DNA from: Clarkia xantiana subsp. parviflora | Taxonomy: Eukaryota > Streptophyta > Magnoliopsida > Myrtales > Onagraceae | Length of the DNA: 64,000 bases | NCBI GenBank assembly: GCA_036873135.1 | Contig: JAPTYO010000002.1 | Span: forward strand, 45,127,452 to 45,191,451 | Direction of reading: 5' to 3' | Part shown: positions 34,419 to 45,345 of the stretch, piece by piece | How the letters are laid out: every line of letters begins with the position of its first letter | Position numbering within the stretch: the first letter of the stretch is position 1 | The notes under the pieces: model-generated | The model's database searches: none | What the model was told of the DNA's origin: nothing | Seen by the model: the letters and a program-made list of their open reading frames with translations, nothing else | Position numbers and translations under genes: made by a program

Positions 34419-36900
34419 AGACCTTGGCGATAACTTTTTCTTCTTCCTTTTATCATCATCATTTGAGGGAAACAGCTTTCTCTTTGCACCAACTCCTACC
34501 ATGGCAATTGACACTTGTTTCATTTTCCTCAGGGCATTGACGTAGCACTTTCGTGCGGCTGTCTGATCACCTAGCACCTCTCCGATCCCATGATGAGTTA
34601 GGAACTTCATTTTCTGATGAGTCGTAGATGGACAATGTAATGTGGGTTGATTGCTGTTCTTCCTAGGATGCTGTTATATGCCCCCAGGTTATTTACCACT
34701 ACAAATGTGACGTCTATATGCAGTGCCTTCCATCCTTCTCCAAGGATCACTGGAAGTGTGATCATGCCCAATGGGTAGGTTACCGCTCCTGCGAAGCTAA
34801 CCAGCGGAAATGTGCTTGGCGAGAGATCGGCTTCCGTTTTTCCCATCATCTTGAGTACTTCTATATGCACTAAATCCGCAGCACTCCCACTATCTACCAG
34901 AATCCTTTGCACGTCATATCCATTGATGTCCATTGTTATGACCAAAGCATCATCATGGAGATATAATATGTGTTTCTTGTCGGCATTTGAGAACGGGATG
35001 ACTATGTCTTCCTTCTCTGGTTGTCGCCTCTTCCCGTACTTGGGCAGAACTTGTAGCTGCGAGGCATAGACATCTCGGGCATTAGAAACACTACCTCCTG
35101 CCACTGGCCCACCATGGACTACGTTGATGACACCCCGCTTTGGCGGTGGTGGGTTCTCATTCACTTTCTCCTTTCCCTTGTTTCCCTTTCCGGATTGCTC
35201 TGCATGGTTCTTATTTTGGCGCTTGTCTCCTTGATCCACATATTGCTTGAGCTCTCCTTTAAGGATGAAATTGTTTATACGAAATCGTAAGCTGACACAG
35301 CTGTTCGTTTCATGGCCGTAGACTTCATGGTTTTCACACCATTTATCTTCCTGCTTTCCTAGTGGCCCTTTTCGGAAGTTTGCTGGCTCCCTCCACATGT
35401 TATCTTCCTTCATCTTCTTCAAGATTACGGAAAGTGGTGCATTCAAAGGAACGCATTCTGCTAAGTTCACTTCTTTTGGTCTTTGGAATTCTGGCTGATA
35501 TGGCCTTTTATGGGGCTGGAATTGCCTTACTTGTTGCGGGCCTTGTTGGGGTTTTGCTTGCTTCTCCTTAGCGCGAGCTGCACTAACTTTCGCCTTATGT
35601 TGTTCTCTGAATCCGTCCAGATCCACGAATTCTTTTACCCTTGCCGCCAATTCTTCAAGTGTCTCAGCTGGGCGCTTTGACATCTTTTCAGCCAGGGCAT
35701 ATCCTCTTCGGCCTAAATTTGCAATGAAGGTGCGCACGATTTCTCCATCGGTGATGTTTCCCTGAATGTCTGAGATGTTTTGGTTGAAACGGATATAATA
35801 ATATGCTAACGACTTGACGTTTTGCTGTGTCACCTCATTCAGCGCATTTGGACCTTTATGTAGTGTGTGCTCTCCCATGTATCTTTGAATGAACTTTTCC
35901 TTTAGGTATGCCCACGACGTAACACTTCCACATGGTAGCGAAAGGAACCACTGCGCGGCAGTTCCAACAAGGGTATTAACAAATGTCATGGCAACATGAT
36001 GCGGGTTGTCAGTTCGTCCCAGCAAAGAAGCTTCATGTTGTTGTACATGCTCGATTGGATCTCCTTTTCCTCTATACTTTTCTCCATCAATTCTGTACAG
36101 GGCGTCTGGAACGTGACTGTGTACTACTTCATCAGAGAATGGATGTGATGCATTCTCTTCAAGGGCATGTATTCCCTTCATCTTTGTCTGCTTCATCTTT
36201 CTCTCAATCATTTCTTTTAAGGCCTTAGCCGTGATTCCCGTGATTGGGATGTCATTGTCGTATGCGGGCTTCCTCCACCCATCATTGCATGTGTCAGCAT
36301 GGCTTGCTGTCTTGAAGCTATCTTCCTTGTGTGGGCGTTGTGAATTGCTCACAGGAGGTTGTTTCCATCTTACTCCTTGTTGTTGCTTCACCCCAACACT
36401 TGGCGTGTATGAACGTGCTGGCTCCTGCCTAGCCTGTCGGTAGGTACCTTTGGAGTCTCCCACTCCTTCTGGATGCTGCTGCTTTTGATGGTTGACATCA
36501 TACGATGCCTCCCTAGCTGGTGCAGCTTGTTCGTTAGCATGCGGGGGTGGTGGCGGAGGTGCGGCATATCCTTGACTCTTAGAATCTCCCTGAGAGCAAG
36601 GAGTTCTTCAAGTGCAGCCATTATCGCCGGTGTGACTAGAGGCATGCTGGTTGCATTCCTTGGTTGTTGGTGTGCTTCCTCAGCTGGCATCCCAGATGGG
36701 AATTCCTGATTCATCCTTGTCCTTTGCTCCTGCGCAGGTGCATTGTTTTGATCTTCCGGCCCGTATTGTGCAGGAGGGGCATTTGTGGACGGCATGGATG
36801 AAGCCGTAGATTCCGCATCCGGAATATGAGAAGGTCCTGGTTGGCTTCTCGTTGGTTTCACCTTGCTTGCACCCGCCTTCTTTGGTCGTCTTCCTGTCAT
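34419..36900 (-). pseudogene. E2 gag-pro (copy C), best preserved copy
   Basis: Likely start is the ATG at 36900 (MTGRRPKKAG). A Pro/Gln-rich N-terminus carries one frameshift near 36600. A long open stretch down to 34607 then includes a Retrotrans_gag-type domain (from PITGITAKAL; with AQWFLSLP, FIQRYMGE and IRFNQNISDIQG), the knuckle WCENHEVYGHETNSC (C-X2-H-X4-H-X4-C) and an aspartic-protease-like segment with DSGSAADL and SILGRTA. A one-base frameshift at 34607-34610 follows, then HHGIGEVLGDQ. RT, RNase H and integrase are absent, so this is a gag-pro-only element that would need enzymes in trans. It lies right after the PBS and LTR at 36934-37705. Confidence 0.85.
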
Positions 36901-36933
36901 GGCTTGTGGTACAACACGGCTTTTTGTTCGAAT

Positions 36934-36951
36934 CACTCAGACGGCGCCAAA
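36934..36951 (-). other. Primer-binding site of E2 (copy C)
   Basis: On the minus strand TTTGGCGCCGTCTG follows the LTR end TTAACA. Confidence 0.78.
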
Positions 36952-37265
36952 TGTTAAGTCTGCTGCCACTTGGGTAGCTTCGGGCTTCTTTTTCACGAAC
37001 GGGCTCGGGATGTGTGTACAAGGACGGGTACGCCGCGATCCTTGAAACACGATCCACGAACTAATCTTCGAGTTCTCGACCTCGAACTCTCGAACTTCGG
37101 ATCCTGCACGAGGGGCAGTAACCAGCGTGGGAGAAGGGGGGAATGCTGGTTGGGCCCTCTCTGACGCTCAAGTCGGAATTTCTAGAGAGAGAAAGCCTTT
37201 TAGAGAGAAGTCAGAGCATCCAGAGTCCAAAATGAGGGAGTTGTTTAAAATGGGAGACCTAGGCC

Positions 37266-37276
37266 CCTATTTATAG
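37266..37276 (-). promoter_or_regulatory. TATA box of E2 LTR
   Basis: Reverse complement CTATAAATAGG, positioned to drive minus-strand gag-pro. A similar box (42451-42462) lies in the LTR of the relative E3. Confidence 0.6.
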
Positions 37277-37443
37277 GGAACCTAAGGATCATGCCCAGTT
37301 TCGAAAGGCTTGATGTCGGTATGAAGGAAGACGTATACCGTCATCAAGGTGGACTATGCATGCATCGACTTCTCGCACTTGGCAAAATAATCGGGATGAG
37401 CGCGCGAAGAACATCGGTAATCCGGACCTAACCAGATTGTTTA

Positions 37444-37580
37444 GCAATCCGGGCCGGTCTGGATTGCCTTGGGCAATCCGGGCCTCCGGATCGCCTTAGG
37501 GCAATCCGGGCCTCCGGATCGCCTTAGGGCAATCCGGGCCTCCGGATCGCCTTAGGGCAATCCGGAAGTCCTCCGGTACG
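37444..37580. repeat. 28-bp subrepeats in U3 of the E2 LTR
   Basis: Three exact tandem units (37473-37556) of gcaatccgggcctccggatc plus gccttagg, preceded by a degenerate unit and followed by a partial one. They lie upstream of the TATA box on the minus strand, a typical place for LTR enhancer repeats. Confidence 0.8.
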
Positions 37581-37705
37581 GGTACTGCGCGTATTCCGGA
37601 CCGTTTTAGACTTGGGTGTCCGCGGAAGAGTTCTTTTAGGGGTTTTGGAGTATTTTGCGAGGCCCGAAATGTAAATACGAACCCAAATTGGACAGATATG
37701 TAACA

Positions 37706-38012
37706 TCGCTCTTGAGGGAGGTTCTTATACCCTCCGAAGGGCTACGGGTGTTGCTGTATCAGTGGATGTCCTCCTCTTTAAGCTACTAGCTTTTGCATGG
37801 GGTCATCTTTACCGTTAAGCTGATCTGTTGTTTTAGCTTATTTACAATCGTTTAAATTTCTATTTCTTGCTCTGCTGTATTTGCTTCTGTTGTTTTGTTA
37901 GTGCCTGCTCTACTAGTTCGGGATTTGGATGTTAACCAATCCCTCCAGAGTGGGTATTTTCTAATTTGTAGTCTGTAATCGTTCTTATTTCAATATAGTT
38001 CGGCATTGATAA
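37706..38012 (+). mobile_element. Possible LINE 3' tail
   Basis: Non-coding stretch ending tttcaatatagttcggcatt plus gataaaaaaaa, resembling 3' UTRs and poly-A tails of plant L1 LINEs. It abuts the E2 LTR. No coding part and no clear TSD. Confidence 0.3.
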
Positions 38013-38103
38013 AAAAAATCTCTTATTATACGGTAACTATAAATTTATAATATTAATTACTTTATTTACTATTTTATATATAAATTGCTTATAATCTATT
38101 ATT

Positions 38104-39789
38104 GTCCAATTCTGGTGGGGCCAAAAGGGCGACGATAGGCGGATGCATTGAAAATCTTGAGACATTCTTATGAAACCGAAAGCATACGGGGGACTCGGAT
38201 TTAAGGAGCTTCAAGTATTTAACGTTGTCCTACTTATAAAAATGGCTTGGCGACTACTAAGTCACCAAAATGCATTTTGGGCCCAAATGTTGAAATGCTT
38301 ATTCTTCTCGAATTCTCGACTCCAAGACGCACGGAAAGGGGCTCGATCTTCTTGGGCATGGTCTAGCATACTCGCTGGAAGAGACATTCTAATGGATAAT
38401 GGTGTGTGGAAAATAGAATACGGGCAAACAGTCAATCTCTACGAAGACGCTTGGATCCCGAACATCTCAGGCTTTCGGTTATCTCTCTTGGGTCCCTCCG
38501 GGCATAATGGAACTGACTTCTGGGTAGCCACTCTGATTGAACCGAATATGCAACTTTGGAACCTCGAACATCTACACTCCGGGTTCACCGACGAGGAGGT
38601 TAGAGCAATAGAAACAGTCCCGCTATCGGCCGATCAGAAACTAGACTAACTCATTTGGCCTTATAATAGATCGGGTACCGTTACCGTAAGCTCGGTCTAC
38701 AGGTCAAGGCATCGGAGGCCACCGATGAGGTTTCGTACACTACGGAAGTGCAAACCGGGGTCAACCTTAAGTGGAAAGAAGTGTGGTCGATGAAAGCGAA
38801 CCCCAAGGTAATATATTTCTTATGGCGACTACTCTCGAAGGCTCTGGCGGTCCGGTATAATCTGCATCGAAGAGGAATGAATATAGACCTGCGTTGCCCA
38901 TTCTGCGAGTAAACCGAACACATGTTGTTTCAATACCCATGGACATTACTGGTTTGTTTCGCTACGACTTCGGTCACCCGAACGAAGCCCCTTCTGATAC
39001 AGTACCGGAGTTCTTGGGATGGATAAATAGTGTTGCCCCACTCAAAAGCATGAACAGCAAGTCAGGTGGGCCTCATTGGGGTTACGAGTTGGAATATTTG
39101 GAAGGATCGTTGCCGCTCTATGTAGAGAGGGGAGAATTTTAATATGATTGCCACGTCGGAGAGGGCATTACGAGATCATAACGAATTCTAGAGTGCACGA
39201 ACGATGTACCCGGACTGGAACTGTACAGCTACGCCTGAATCCCACATTCTGCCAGTTATATGGGCACCGCCTCCAAATGGTGTAGTGAAGATCAATTTTG
39301 ATGCATCTTTCGATGTCGGTACCTCTCGAGGTGGAATTGGGGTATTTGCTCGAAATGTGGACGGGAACTTGGTAATTTTGTAACAAGAGGTCAGAAGATT
39401 GGAGCTCGAGATGAAGGCTATTGAACGTGGAGTGGAACTTGCCATATCCCACGGATGGAGGAATGTTATCACCGAGTCGGATTCTTCGGAGGTTATCACC
39501 AACCTAATAGTTAGCACGGATCGACCGAATTGGAGGATCGCTACACATTTTGCAAATGTCTTAGGCCGAACGCGTGTAATACAGAATGTTTACTAGTCTT
39601 TGATGCCAAGAGTTGTAAATGAGTGCGCTAACTGAGTTGCTGTTGAATCCAGAAATAAGTCGTGTCATGTTTATTAGGTCTTTGTGCCCCCGCCCTCTCT
39701 TTTATCATTTTTTTGTAAATGATCGGGTTTTTACCCTCCTTGAATAATTGCTAGGTTGAATAAATGAATCATCTTTTGGCCAAAAAAAA
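38104..39789 (+). mobile_element. 5'-truncated L1-type LINE fragment
   Basis: It contains, in order, the end of the ORF2 RT region, a zf-RVT domain, an RNase H-like domain and a 3' tail ending in A8. It is flanked by the direct repeat ctattatt (38096-38103 and 39790-39797), a plausible TSD from target-primed reverse transcription. Truncation to about 1.7 kb is typical of LINE insertions. Confidence 0.82.
38107..39655 (+). pseudogene. LINE ORF2 C-terminal remnant (RT end, zf-RVT, RNase H)
   Basis: The segment starts FWWGQKGDD, then two TGA codons where Trp is expected, then PKAYGGLGFKELQVFN (typical L1 post-RT motif), WAWSSILAGRDIL and VWKIEYG. A TAA interrupts the expected LIWPY motif near 38647. 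After a frameshift comes WKEVWSMKANPKVIYFLWRLL with CPFCE and TEHMLF (zf-RVT). From about 39285 an RNase H-like fold follows, with candidate acidic residues in INFDASF, LEMKAIERG and ESDSSEV. Multiple stops show it is dead. Confidence 0.85.
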
Positions 39790-39797
39790 CTATTATT

Positions 39798-40094
39798 ATA
39801 TTATTTATGTATATTGCTTTATTTATTATTCTATCTATACATTGTTTACATGGTGGCTTACGAATGTTCCGCAGCCAAACTGTATAGATAATAGATTTAG
39901 ATGGAAACTTTTAAATAATAATTTCTTTATTTTACATATAAACTAGAATAGGAGATAAACATATTTTTTTATTTGCAATCCGTCAATATCTTGTATCTAA
40001 ATTTATAGAGCTCTAATAAAATTAAGAAATGCTGACTGGGCATAATGTTTACGTGTCAGTCAGAAATGCCATCAACAGCCGAATTCATTTACTA
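39798..40094. other. AT-rich non-coding sequence
   Basis: No coding potential or recognisable repeat. Confidence 0.5.
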
Positions 40095-40123
40095 CTAGAT
40101 GCTAATCCCGCGTACCGCCCGGG
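40095..40123 (-). mobile_element. Helitron-like 3' terminus (minus orientation)
   Basis: On the minus strand a GC-rich imperfect hairpin (CCCGGGC-GGTA-CGCGGG) is followed by eight bases and CTAG, then T. That is the usual Helitron 3' end layout with insertion before T. The 5' end would lie to the right and is not identified. Only the terminus is claimed. Confidence 0.4.
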
Positions 40124-40850
40124 TGACCGACGAAGTGAAAAATAAAATTAAGAGAAAAATTAATAAAATACACAAATAATCAATTAAAACAACAGAGATT
40201 ATTTACTATGCAAGTAAATGTCGAAGTGAAAAGATAAAAAAAACTTTTAAAGATAAAATATAATGAAGATACACTAATAATCAAATAATAAAAATAATAT
40301 TATTTTATATGGAATTTTAAAATAATTATTGATATTGACAGTAGAGTTTGCTATGGTTAAATATATAATATTAGTATATTATACTATATTATATAAATAA
40401 AGTTGTATTATAAATTGTCTTCTTTGCCTAAATATGTTTATATTTATATATATAAATCAATAATGACGTGGCGTTTCGCTTAGCTAGGTGACAATTCTAT
40501 AGACTTCGGTATCAAACTATGTAGGTTTGTCGTTTAATTAGAAATTTGTAAATGTTATCTCCTCCATAGGTAGATATTTTATTTATTTTAAATATAGAAT
40601 GAAATAAATAATTTTCTAAATTTAGAGTGAAAATTAAGATAAGCACATAAACTAATTATAATTATTGTGGTAAATGAATGAGGTATTATAATATAGAAAG
40701 AAAATAAAAATAAAATAATAAAAGAACATCACATCTTGATAATAATTTTAAAGGAATATTGTATATTTATTAGGTAATATGATAATATAAGCAAATGGTA
40801 CTACAGTAAAAATGAAAATTAGCCTGAAAGGGGCACTTGCAATAATATAT
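40124..40850. other. AT-rich non-coding sequence, possibly Helitron body
   Basis: No ORF or domain. Composition is strongly A/T with scattered ata/aat runs. Confidence 0.4.
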
Positions 40851-41100
40851 TTTAGTTATCTTCCAAATAGTAGAATATATCAAGTCCATATGAACACAAA
40901 ATCTTTGAATTATCATATATCAAAGATGAAGTAACTATAATGTCCAAAAATGCAAAATAACCACAATTTAGAACCTCAATCAACTTAATAATATCACATA
41001 TTAAAAGGAAAATGACAATACACATACGATGGGGAAAAAAATTATATATTCACATATACATATATATATTGCACACGTTTGTTAATTATATCAACAACCA
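40851..41100. repeat. Direct repeat, unit 1 (about 250 bp)
   Basis: It shares, in order, tttagttatcttcca, atatcaagtccatatgaaca, gaagtaactataat, ataaccacaatttaga, aatatcacatat and gcacacgtttgttaa with unit 2 at 41106-41970. Confidence 0.7.
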
Positions 41101-41291
41101 GATAATTTAGTTATCTACCAGGTAGTAGATACTAGATTATATCAAGTCCATATGAACACGAAATTTATTAATCATTATATATGGATCAAATAACTTAAAA
41201 GCTCACCGAATGAAGTAACTGTAATACCTAAAATTCCGAAATAACCATAATTTAGAATCTCAGTCAACTCAAGAATATCACATATCAAAAG

Positions 41292-41360
<69 letters not shown>
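41292..41360. repeat. (AAT)n microsatellite
   Basis: About 23 uninterrupted AAT units adjoining the foldback element. A shorter (AAT) run follows at 41878-41890. Confidence 0.95.
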
Positions 41361-41362
<2 letters not shown>

Positions 41363-41873
41363 GGTGTTTTGGTCAATGATGTTTGACAACTTTTGGGTTT
41401 TGGTCAATGATGTTTTTTTTTACCTAGTTTTGGTACCATATGTTTGCAGATTTTTTCTAGTTTTGGTCTAACCGTTACATTCCGTCCATTTTCTGACATG
41501 TTCAAGTCACGATATCCACTCTAAACTTTAAATTTAGTCCCTCTAATACTTTCTTAACCTTTTTATTGTTCAATTTAGTCCCGAAGTTTCAAAATTGATC
41601 CCAATTGGACAATAGGTCCAATTGAATTTTTGAAACTTCGGGATTAAATTGAACAATAAAAAGGTTAGGAAAGTATTAGAGGGACTAAATTGAACAAAAT
41701 TGAAAGTTTAGGGTGGATCACGTGACTTGTACATGTCAAAAAATGGACGGAATGTAACGGTTAGACCAAAACTAGAAAAATCTGCAAACATATGGTACCA
41801 AAACTAGGTAAAAAAAAACATCATTGACCAAAACCCAAAAGTTGTCAAACATCATGGACCAAATCACCTGTTA
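41358..41873. mobile_element. Foldback DNA transposon (about 516 bp)
   Basis: Nearly the whole element is an inverted repeat with arms of about 255 bp. It begins TAACAGGTGTTTTGGTC and ends GACCAAATCACCTGTTA. It shares motifs with the 821-bp foldback elements (ttttggtaccatatgtttg, cacgtgacttg, caatttagtcc), so the two belong to one family group. No TSD could be assigned because of the flanking AAT repeats. Confidence 0.8.
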
Positions 41874-42209
41874 ACTCTAATAATAATAATATACATACAG
41901 TGGAAAAAAGAAATATAAATATATATATAGAGAGAGACAGATTTGCACACATTTATTAGTTATATCAATTTGAATCATGAAGTATGGATAATAATATTTA
42001 GCTTAAACTAGCATATTTATAACCAAAAATTCTCTATAGATTCATTCATAGAAAACTAATTAAATAAATAACTACAAACTTAAAATTATTTTCATCATAA
42101 AAAGGATTGTCTAGACTAAATAATGACCTGATCTATGGTGATCGAACAATATAAGGTTTTGAGTGATTTGTCCATCCACGACACTGCACTAAATATTTTG
42201 TTAACATAT

Positions 42210-42832
42210 TGTCAATGATGGAACACGTGCGTCGATGATCGCCCTATGTAGGTGTCTTCGAGCCTTGTTCCAGAATCGTGCTCATTCTTCGCTCCTTTCC
42301 TCGAAACCTGCACAAAGGATTGCGCCAGGGGGGTGTTTCCGGAAAACCATCTCTGATGCTTAAGTAAGTGCTCGGTTTTAGAGAGATAAATTCTAGAGAG
42401 AAGTCAGAGCTATCAAGTTGCAAATTACCTACAAAAGAAGAATGTGGGGTCCTATTTATAGAGTTTGTGGGTTTGGCCACGGGGGGTCCACAAAAATGTC
42501 GTAGGGTCTGCGGAATATTCTATATAGGATAGTGAAAATAGAGATGTATTTAGGTCGGATATACGTACATCGGGTGTGTGTACGTCGAAGGTGTGTTACC
42601 CGTACGTAGGGGGCCGACTGCTGGAGCGCGTCGGCCTCGTTTGGCCGGACTAGTCCAGTCGAAGGCACCCCTTCAACTGGACTTAGTCCGGTCGGGGGCC
42701 TTCGAAGGTGGACTAGTGCAGTTTTGGTCTGAGCTTGTCCGTTTAACTAAGTTTCAGTTTATAACCGTGTCTAGGGTCGACAGTGCGACTAAGGCGAGCC
42801 TATTTGAGGTCCAATTGGGTGTATATCCATCA
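42210..42832 (-). repeat. E3 3' LTR (minus orientation)
   Basis: On the minus strand the LTR begins TGATGGATATACACC right after a polypurine tract. It has a TATA box (CTATAAATAGG, 42451-42462) and a region (tctagagagaagtcagagc) shared with the E2 LTR near 37183-37215. The far end (plus TGTCAATGATGG, 42210) is less certain. ORFs 42244-42480 and 42456-42668 lie inside it and are not supported. Confidence 0.6.
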
Positions 42833-42848
42833 TTTGCCCCCGAGGCAA
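42833..42848 (-). other. Polypurine tract of E3
   Basis: Minus strand CTTGCCTCGGGGGCAAA directly before the LTR, comparable to the CTCGGGGGGCAAG tract of E5 at 52618-52631. Confidence 0.6.
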
Positions 42849-45345
42849 GTAATGGTAAAACTATTCCTTAACTCTATTTTTGACAGGATTTATACCCGAA
42901 TTGGGACTCAGGCGATACATTACCTCTTTTTTGAGTTTGTCTTTGTCACTGCGTATGGCTCAATGTCTGTCCCTTTTCTTGAAGGATAAATGTCAATCTG
43001 TGCCATTCATCAAAATCATAGATACAAAAATATACACAAGTGTTGGGTAAGTCACAGGTGTAATATCATATTCAATGTAAGTGTATGTGTCCATGTATGT
43101 AATACAGTGCAATGTGCGACATATGTGCGTATGCAAAGTATGTGTATGAAACACTTAGTAAAAAAAATATGTTTATATCAATGTATGTGGGTGAGCATCT
43201 ATCAATCATTCAATTCTGAGGAGTGTACTCATGTGCATGTAATAAGATAATGACATTTGATGCAATACATGCATGTGTGTCAATTGTTTTACAAAAAATT
43301 CTAAGTGTTGGGAAACACTAATATTGATGTATGTGAGTGTATACACTAAAGACCATGGAAAAATTCTCAAGTGTTGGGACAACACTAGCAGCCATGCTTA
43401 TGGATGTATGTAAATAATGATCCATGAAAAATTCTAAGTGTTGGACAAACACCTAATAGTAATGCATATGGATGCATATATGTAATAAGTGGTCTCATGT
43501 ATGGAGGTGTAATGATGTGTCAGTATTAATGCAACTAAGTGCATATATGTAAAGTGTGAGTATATATAAGTCTAAGCATGCTATATTATAAGTAAATAAT
43601 AAAAAATGAGAGCTTTTTTCATTAGCCCTTAGATCTTGCTTTTTGAAATAAATGGTGGAGATTATGTCTTCTTTAAAAACCCTAAAGCAAACTCATTTAT
43701 AAAGGGTGCTTGTTTTTCAAATCACTATAGCCACCATAATCAAACTTGTCTACTTTCATCACCAAAAACACTATCTTTCTCAAGAAGAATGTTTTTGTCA
43801 TACATCATATCACTTACTTGGAATCTAAGAAACTATCATGAGATCGGGTTTTGGCACTTGATTTGGTTCGATTTTGGTTTGATCAAGCCTGATTCGGCTC
43901 AATCTAGGCTTAATCGGAGGGACCGGCTCACGGCGGGGGCTCCAGCTCGTGGCGGTGTGATTTCCGGCGGGTGGCTCGGCGAGGTTGTATCAGAGCTGGC
44001 TACGACTCGGAGGGGTCGGCAGAGCTCTAGACTTCTCACGGCGTGGCAACTAGCAGCAGAGGATCGGTGGTAGGATCTCCATCTGCGGCGTTCCTTGTTG
44101 GCAGAGGTTCGATCCTTGGCGATCTCGGCTCGTACCGGCGATGGAATTTTCGGTGATGCGGTGGTCGACTCGGGGCGGCGGCATGATCTTCGGCGCACGA
44201 CGACTTTTTTGGCAGCACCGGCCTTGACCCACGGCGGAGTAGGCCTCGCCGGTGACGGCTTTTGTTGGGTGGCGGTTCAGTTCCGGCTAACCCTTTCCGG
44301 CTTAATTGAGCCGGTCAGATTTTAAGCCGGTCCGGTGTGGATCGGCTTAATCGAGTCGATTTTGCGGTTAATCCCGACTTTTAAGGTCGAATATTTCATC
44401 TTCTTGCTCGTTTCCTATCTTTAAATTGATCGAAACAATACATTCAATATATCGGTATGTTAAATGTGCTCGAATTATAACATGATCATAGGAAAGGTGT
44501 TCCATTTATGTCGATTTTTAGAGCAGATACCTTGGTTGAAAATTTCTTGTCCTTTCGAGCAAATATGTTGATATCTTTTGCTTGTGTTGTCTTTTGAATA
44601 GGTTTGCTTGTATATGCCTTGACATCGTGTTGTCGATGTATCGATGTTTTCCCTTGATATGAGCTTGTTAAATGTAGACGCGGGGTGTTCAGTCTCGCGT
44701 TGATGGTGTCGTGTAATACACATGCATGTCGTGTAATACACCTGCAGATGAATTATTAGTTCATAAAATTCTTCACATAAGCATTTTCCCCCTAAATAGG
44801 CTTCTTGATATGTTAGACGTGAGGTATTTAGCCTTTTGTCGATGTTGCGATACGCCTATGTATAACATGTGATCATAAGATCAAAAAATAAACATTTGCC
44901 CCCAAAGTAGGCTTTAGCATCATAGATATGAGATATAATCGTTTTTGCTTATCGCATAATAATGATACCGTATTGCCCCCGAAGTAGGCGTTGTAATAGT
45001 AGACATAGGAATAATCCTTTTGTCGTTGCCCCCGAAGTAGGTGTATAGTCATAGAGGTAGGAATTTAACCCTTTTCGTCATTGCTTCTGAAGTAGGCATT
45101 AGTGGATGTAGGGACTAACCATTTGCATCTCATATTTGTGATAATGCCCCCGAAGTAGGCGGAATATTCGTTTGAGACATACGATGTTGAATCTCATATA
45201 AGTTGTTCGTTGTGACGCATGGTAGGTATGAAGCTTTTTGGTGTAGACCTTATCCTTTGTATGTCAATTGTTGTAGCATATTGATGGTGTATCATACGCA
45301 TATTGGATGTAGGCGGTTCATTGCCCCCATAATAAGTGTAGAAGG
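42849..45345. other. E3 3' non-coding region, left part
   Basis: Between the E3 PPT and the E5 insertion. It holds degenerate repeats of attctaagtgttggg-like units (43290-43480), a GC-rich block (about 43890-44340) of unknown origin, and recurrent tgcccccgaagtaggc motifs (44780-45330). Several short ORFs exist (for example 43636-44073), but none has a recognisable domain. Confidence 0.45.

Larger units (their letters stand above)
36952..37705 (-). repeat. E2 5' LTR (copy C, 754 bp)
   Basis: On the plus strand it runs TGTTAAG...GTAACA, giving a TGTTA/TAACA terminal inverted repeat. On the coding (minus) strand it has a TATA box (CTATAAATAG, 37266-37276) and a U3 with 28-bp subrepeats. Copy B keeps only the first 340 bp (plus-strand view). 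Confidence 0.8.
41106..41970. repeat. Direct repeat, unit 2, expanded by (AAT)n and a foldback element
   Basis: Colinear with unit 1 but carrying an (AAT)n tract and a 0.5-kb foldback element where unit 1 has only ggaaaatgacaatacaca. Confidence 0.7.

Noticed and set aside
43986..43998. tRNA-Met PBS (ttgtatcagagc)
   Set aside because: One mismatch to TGGTATCAGAGC and no LTR end directly upstream; treated as coincidence.
43636..44073. 145-codon ORF as a host gene
   Set aside because: It joins an AT-rich half to a GC-rich half with no recognisable domain or splice support.
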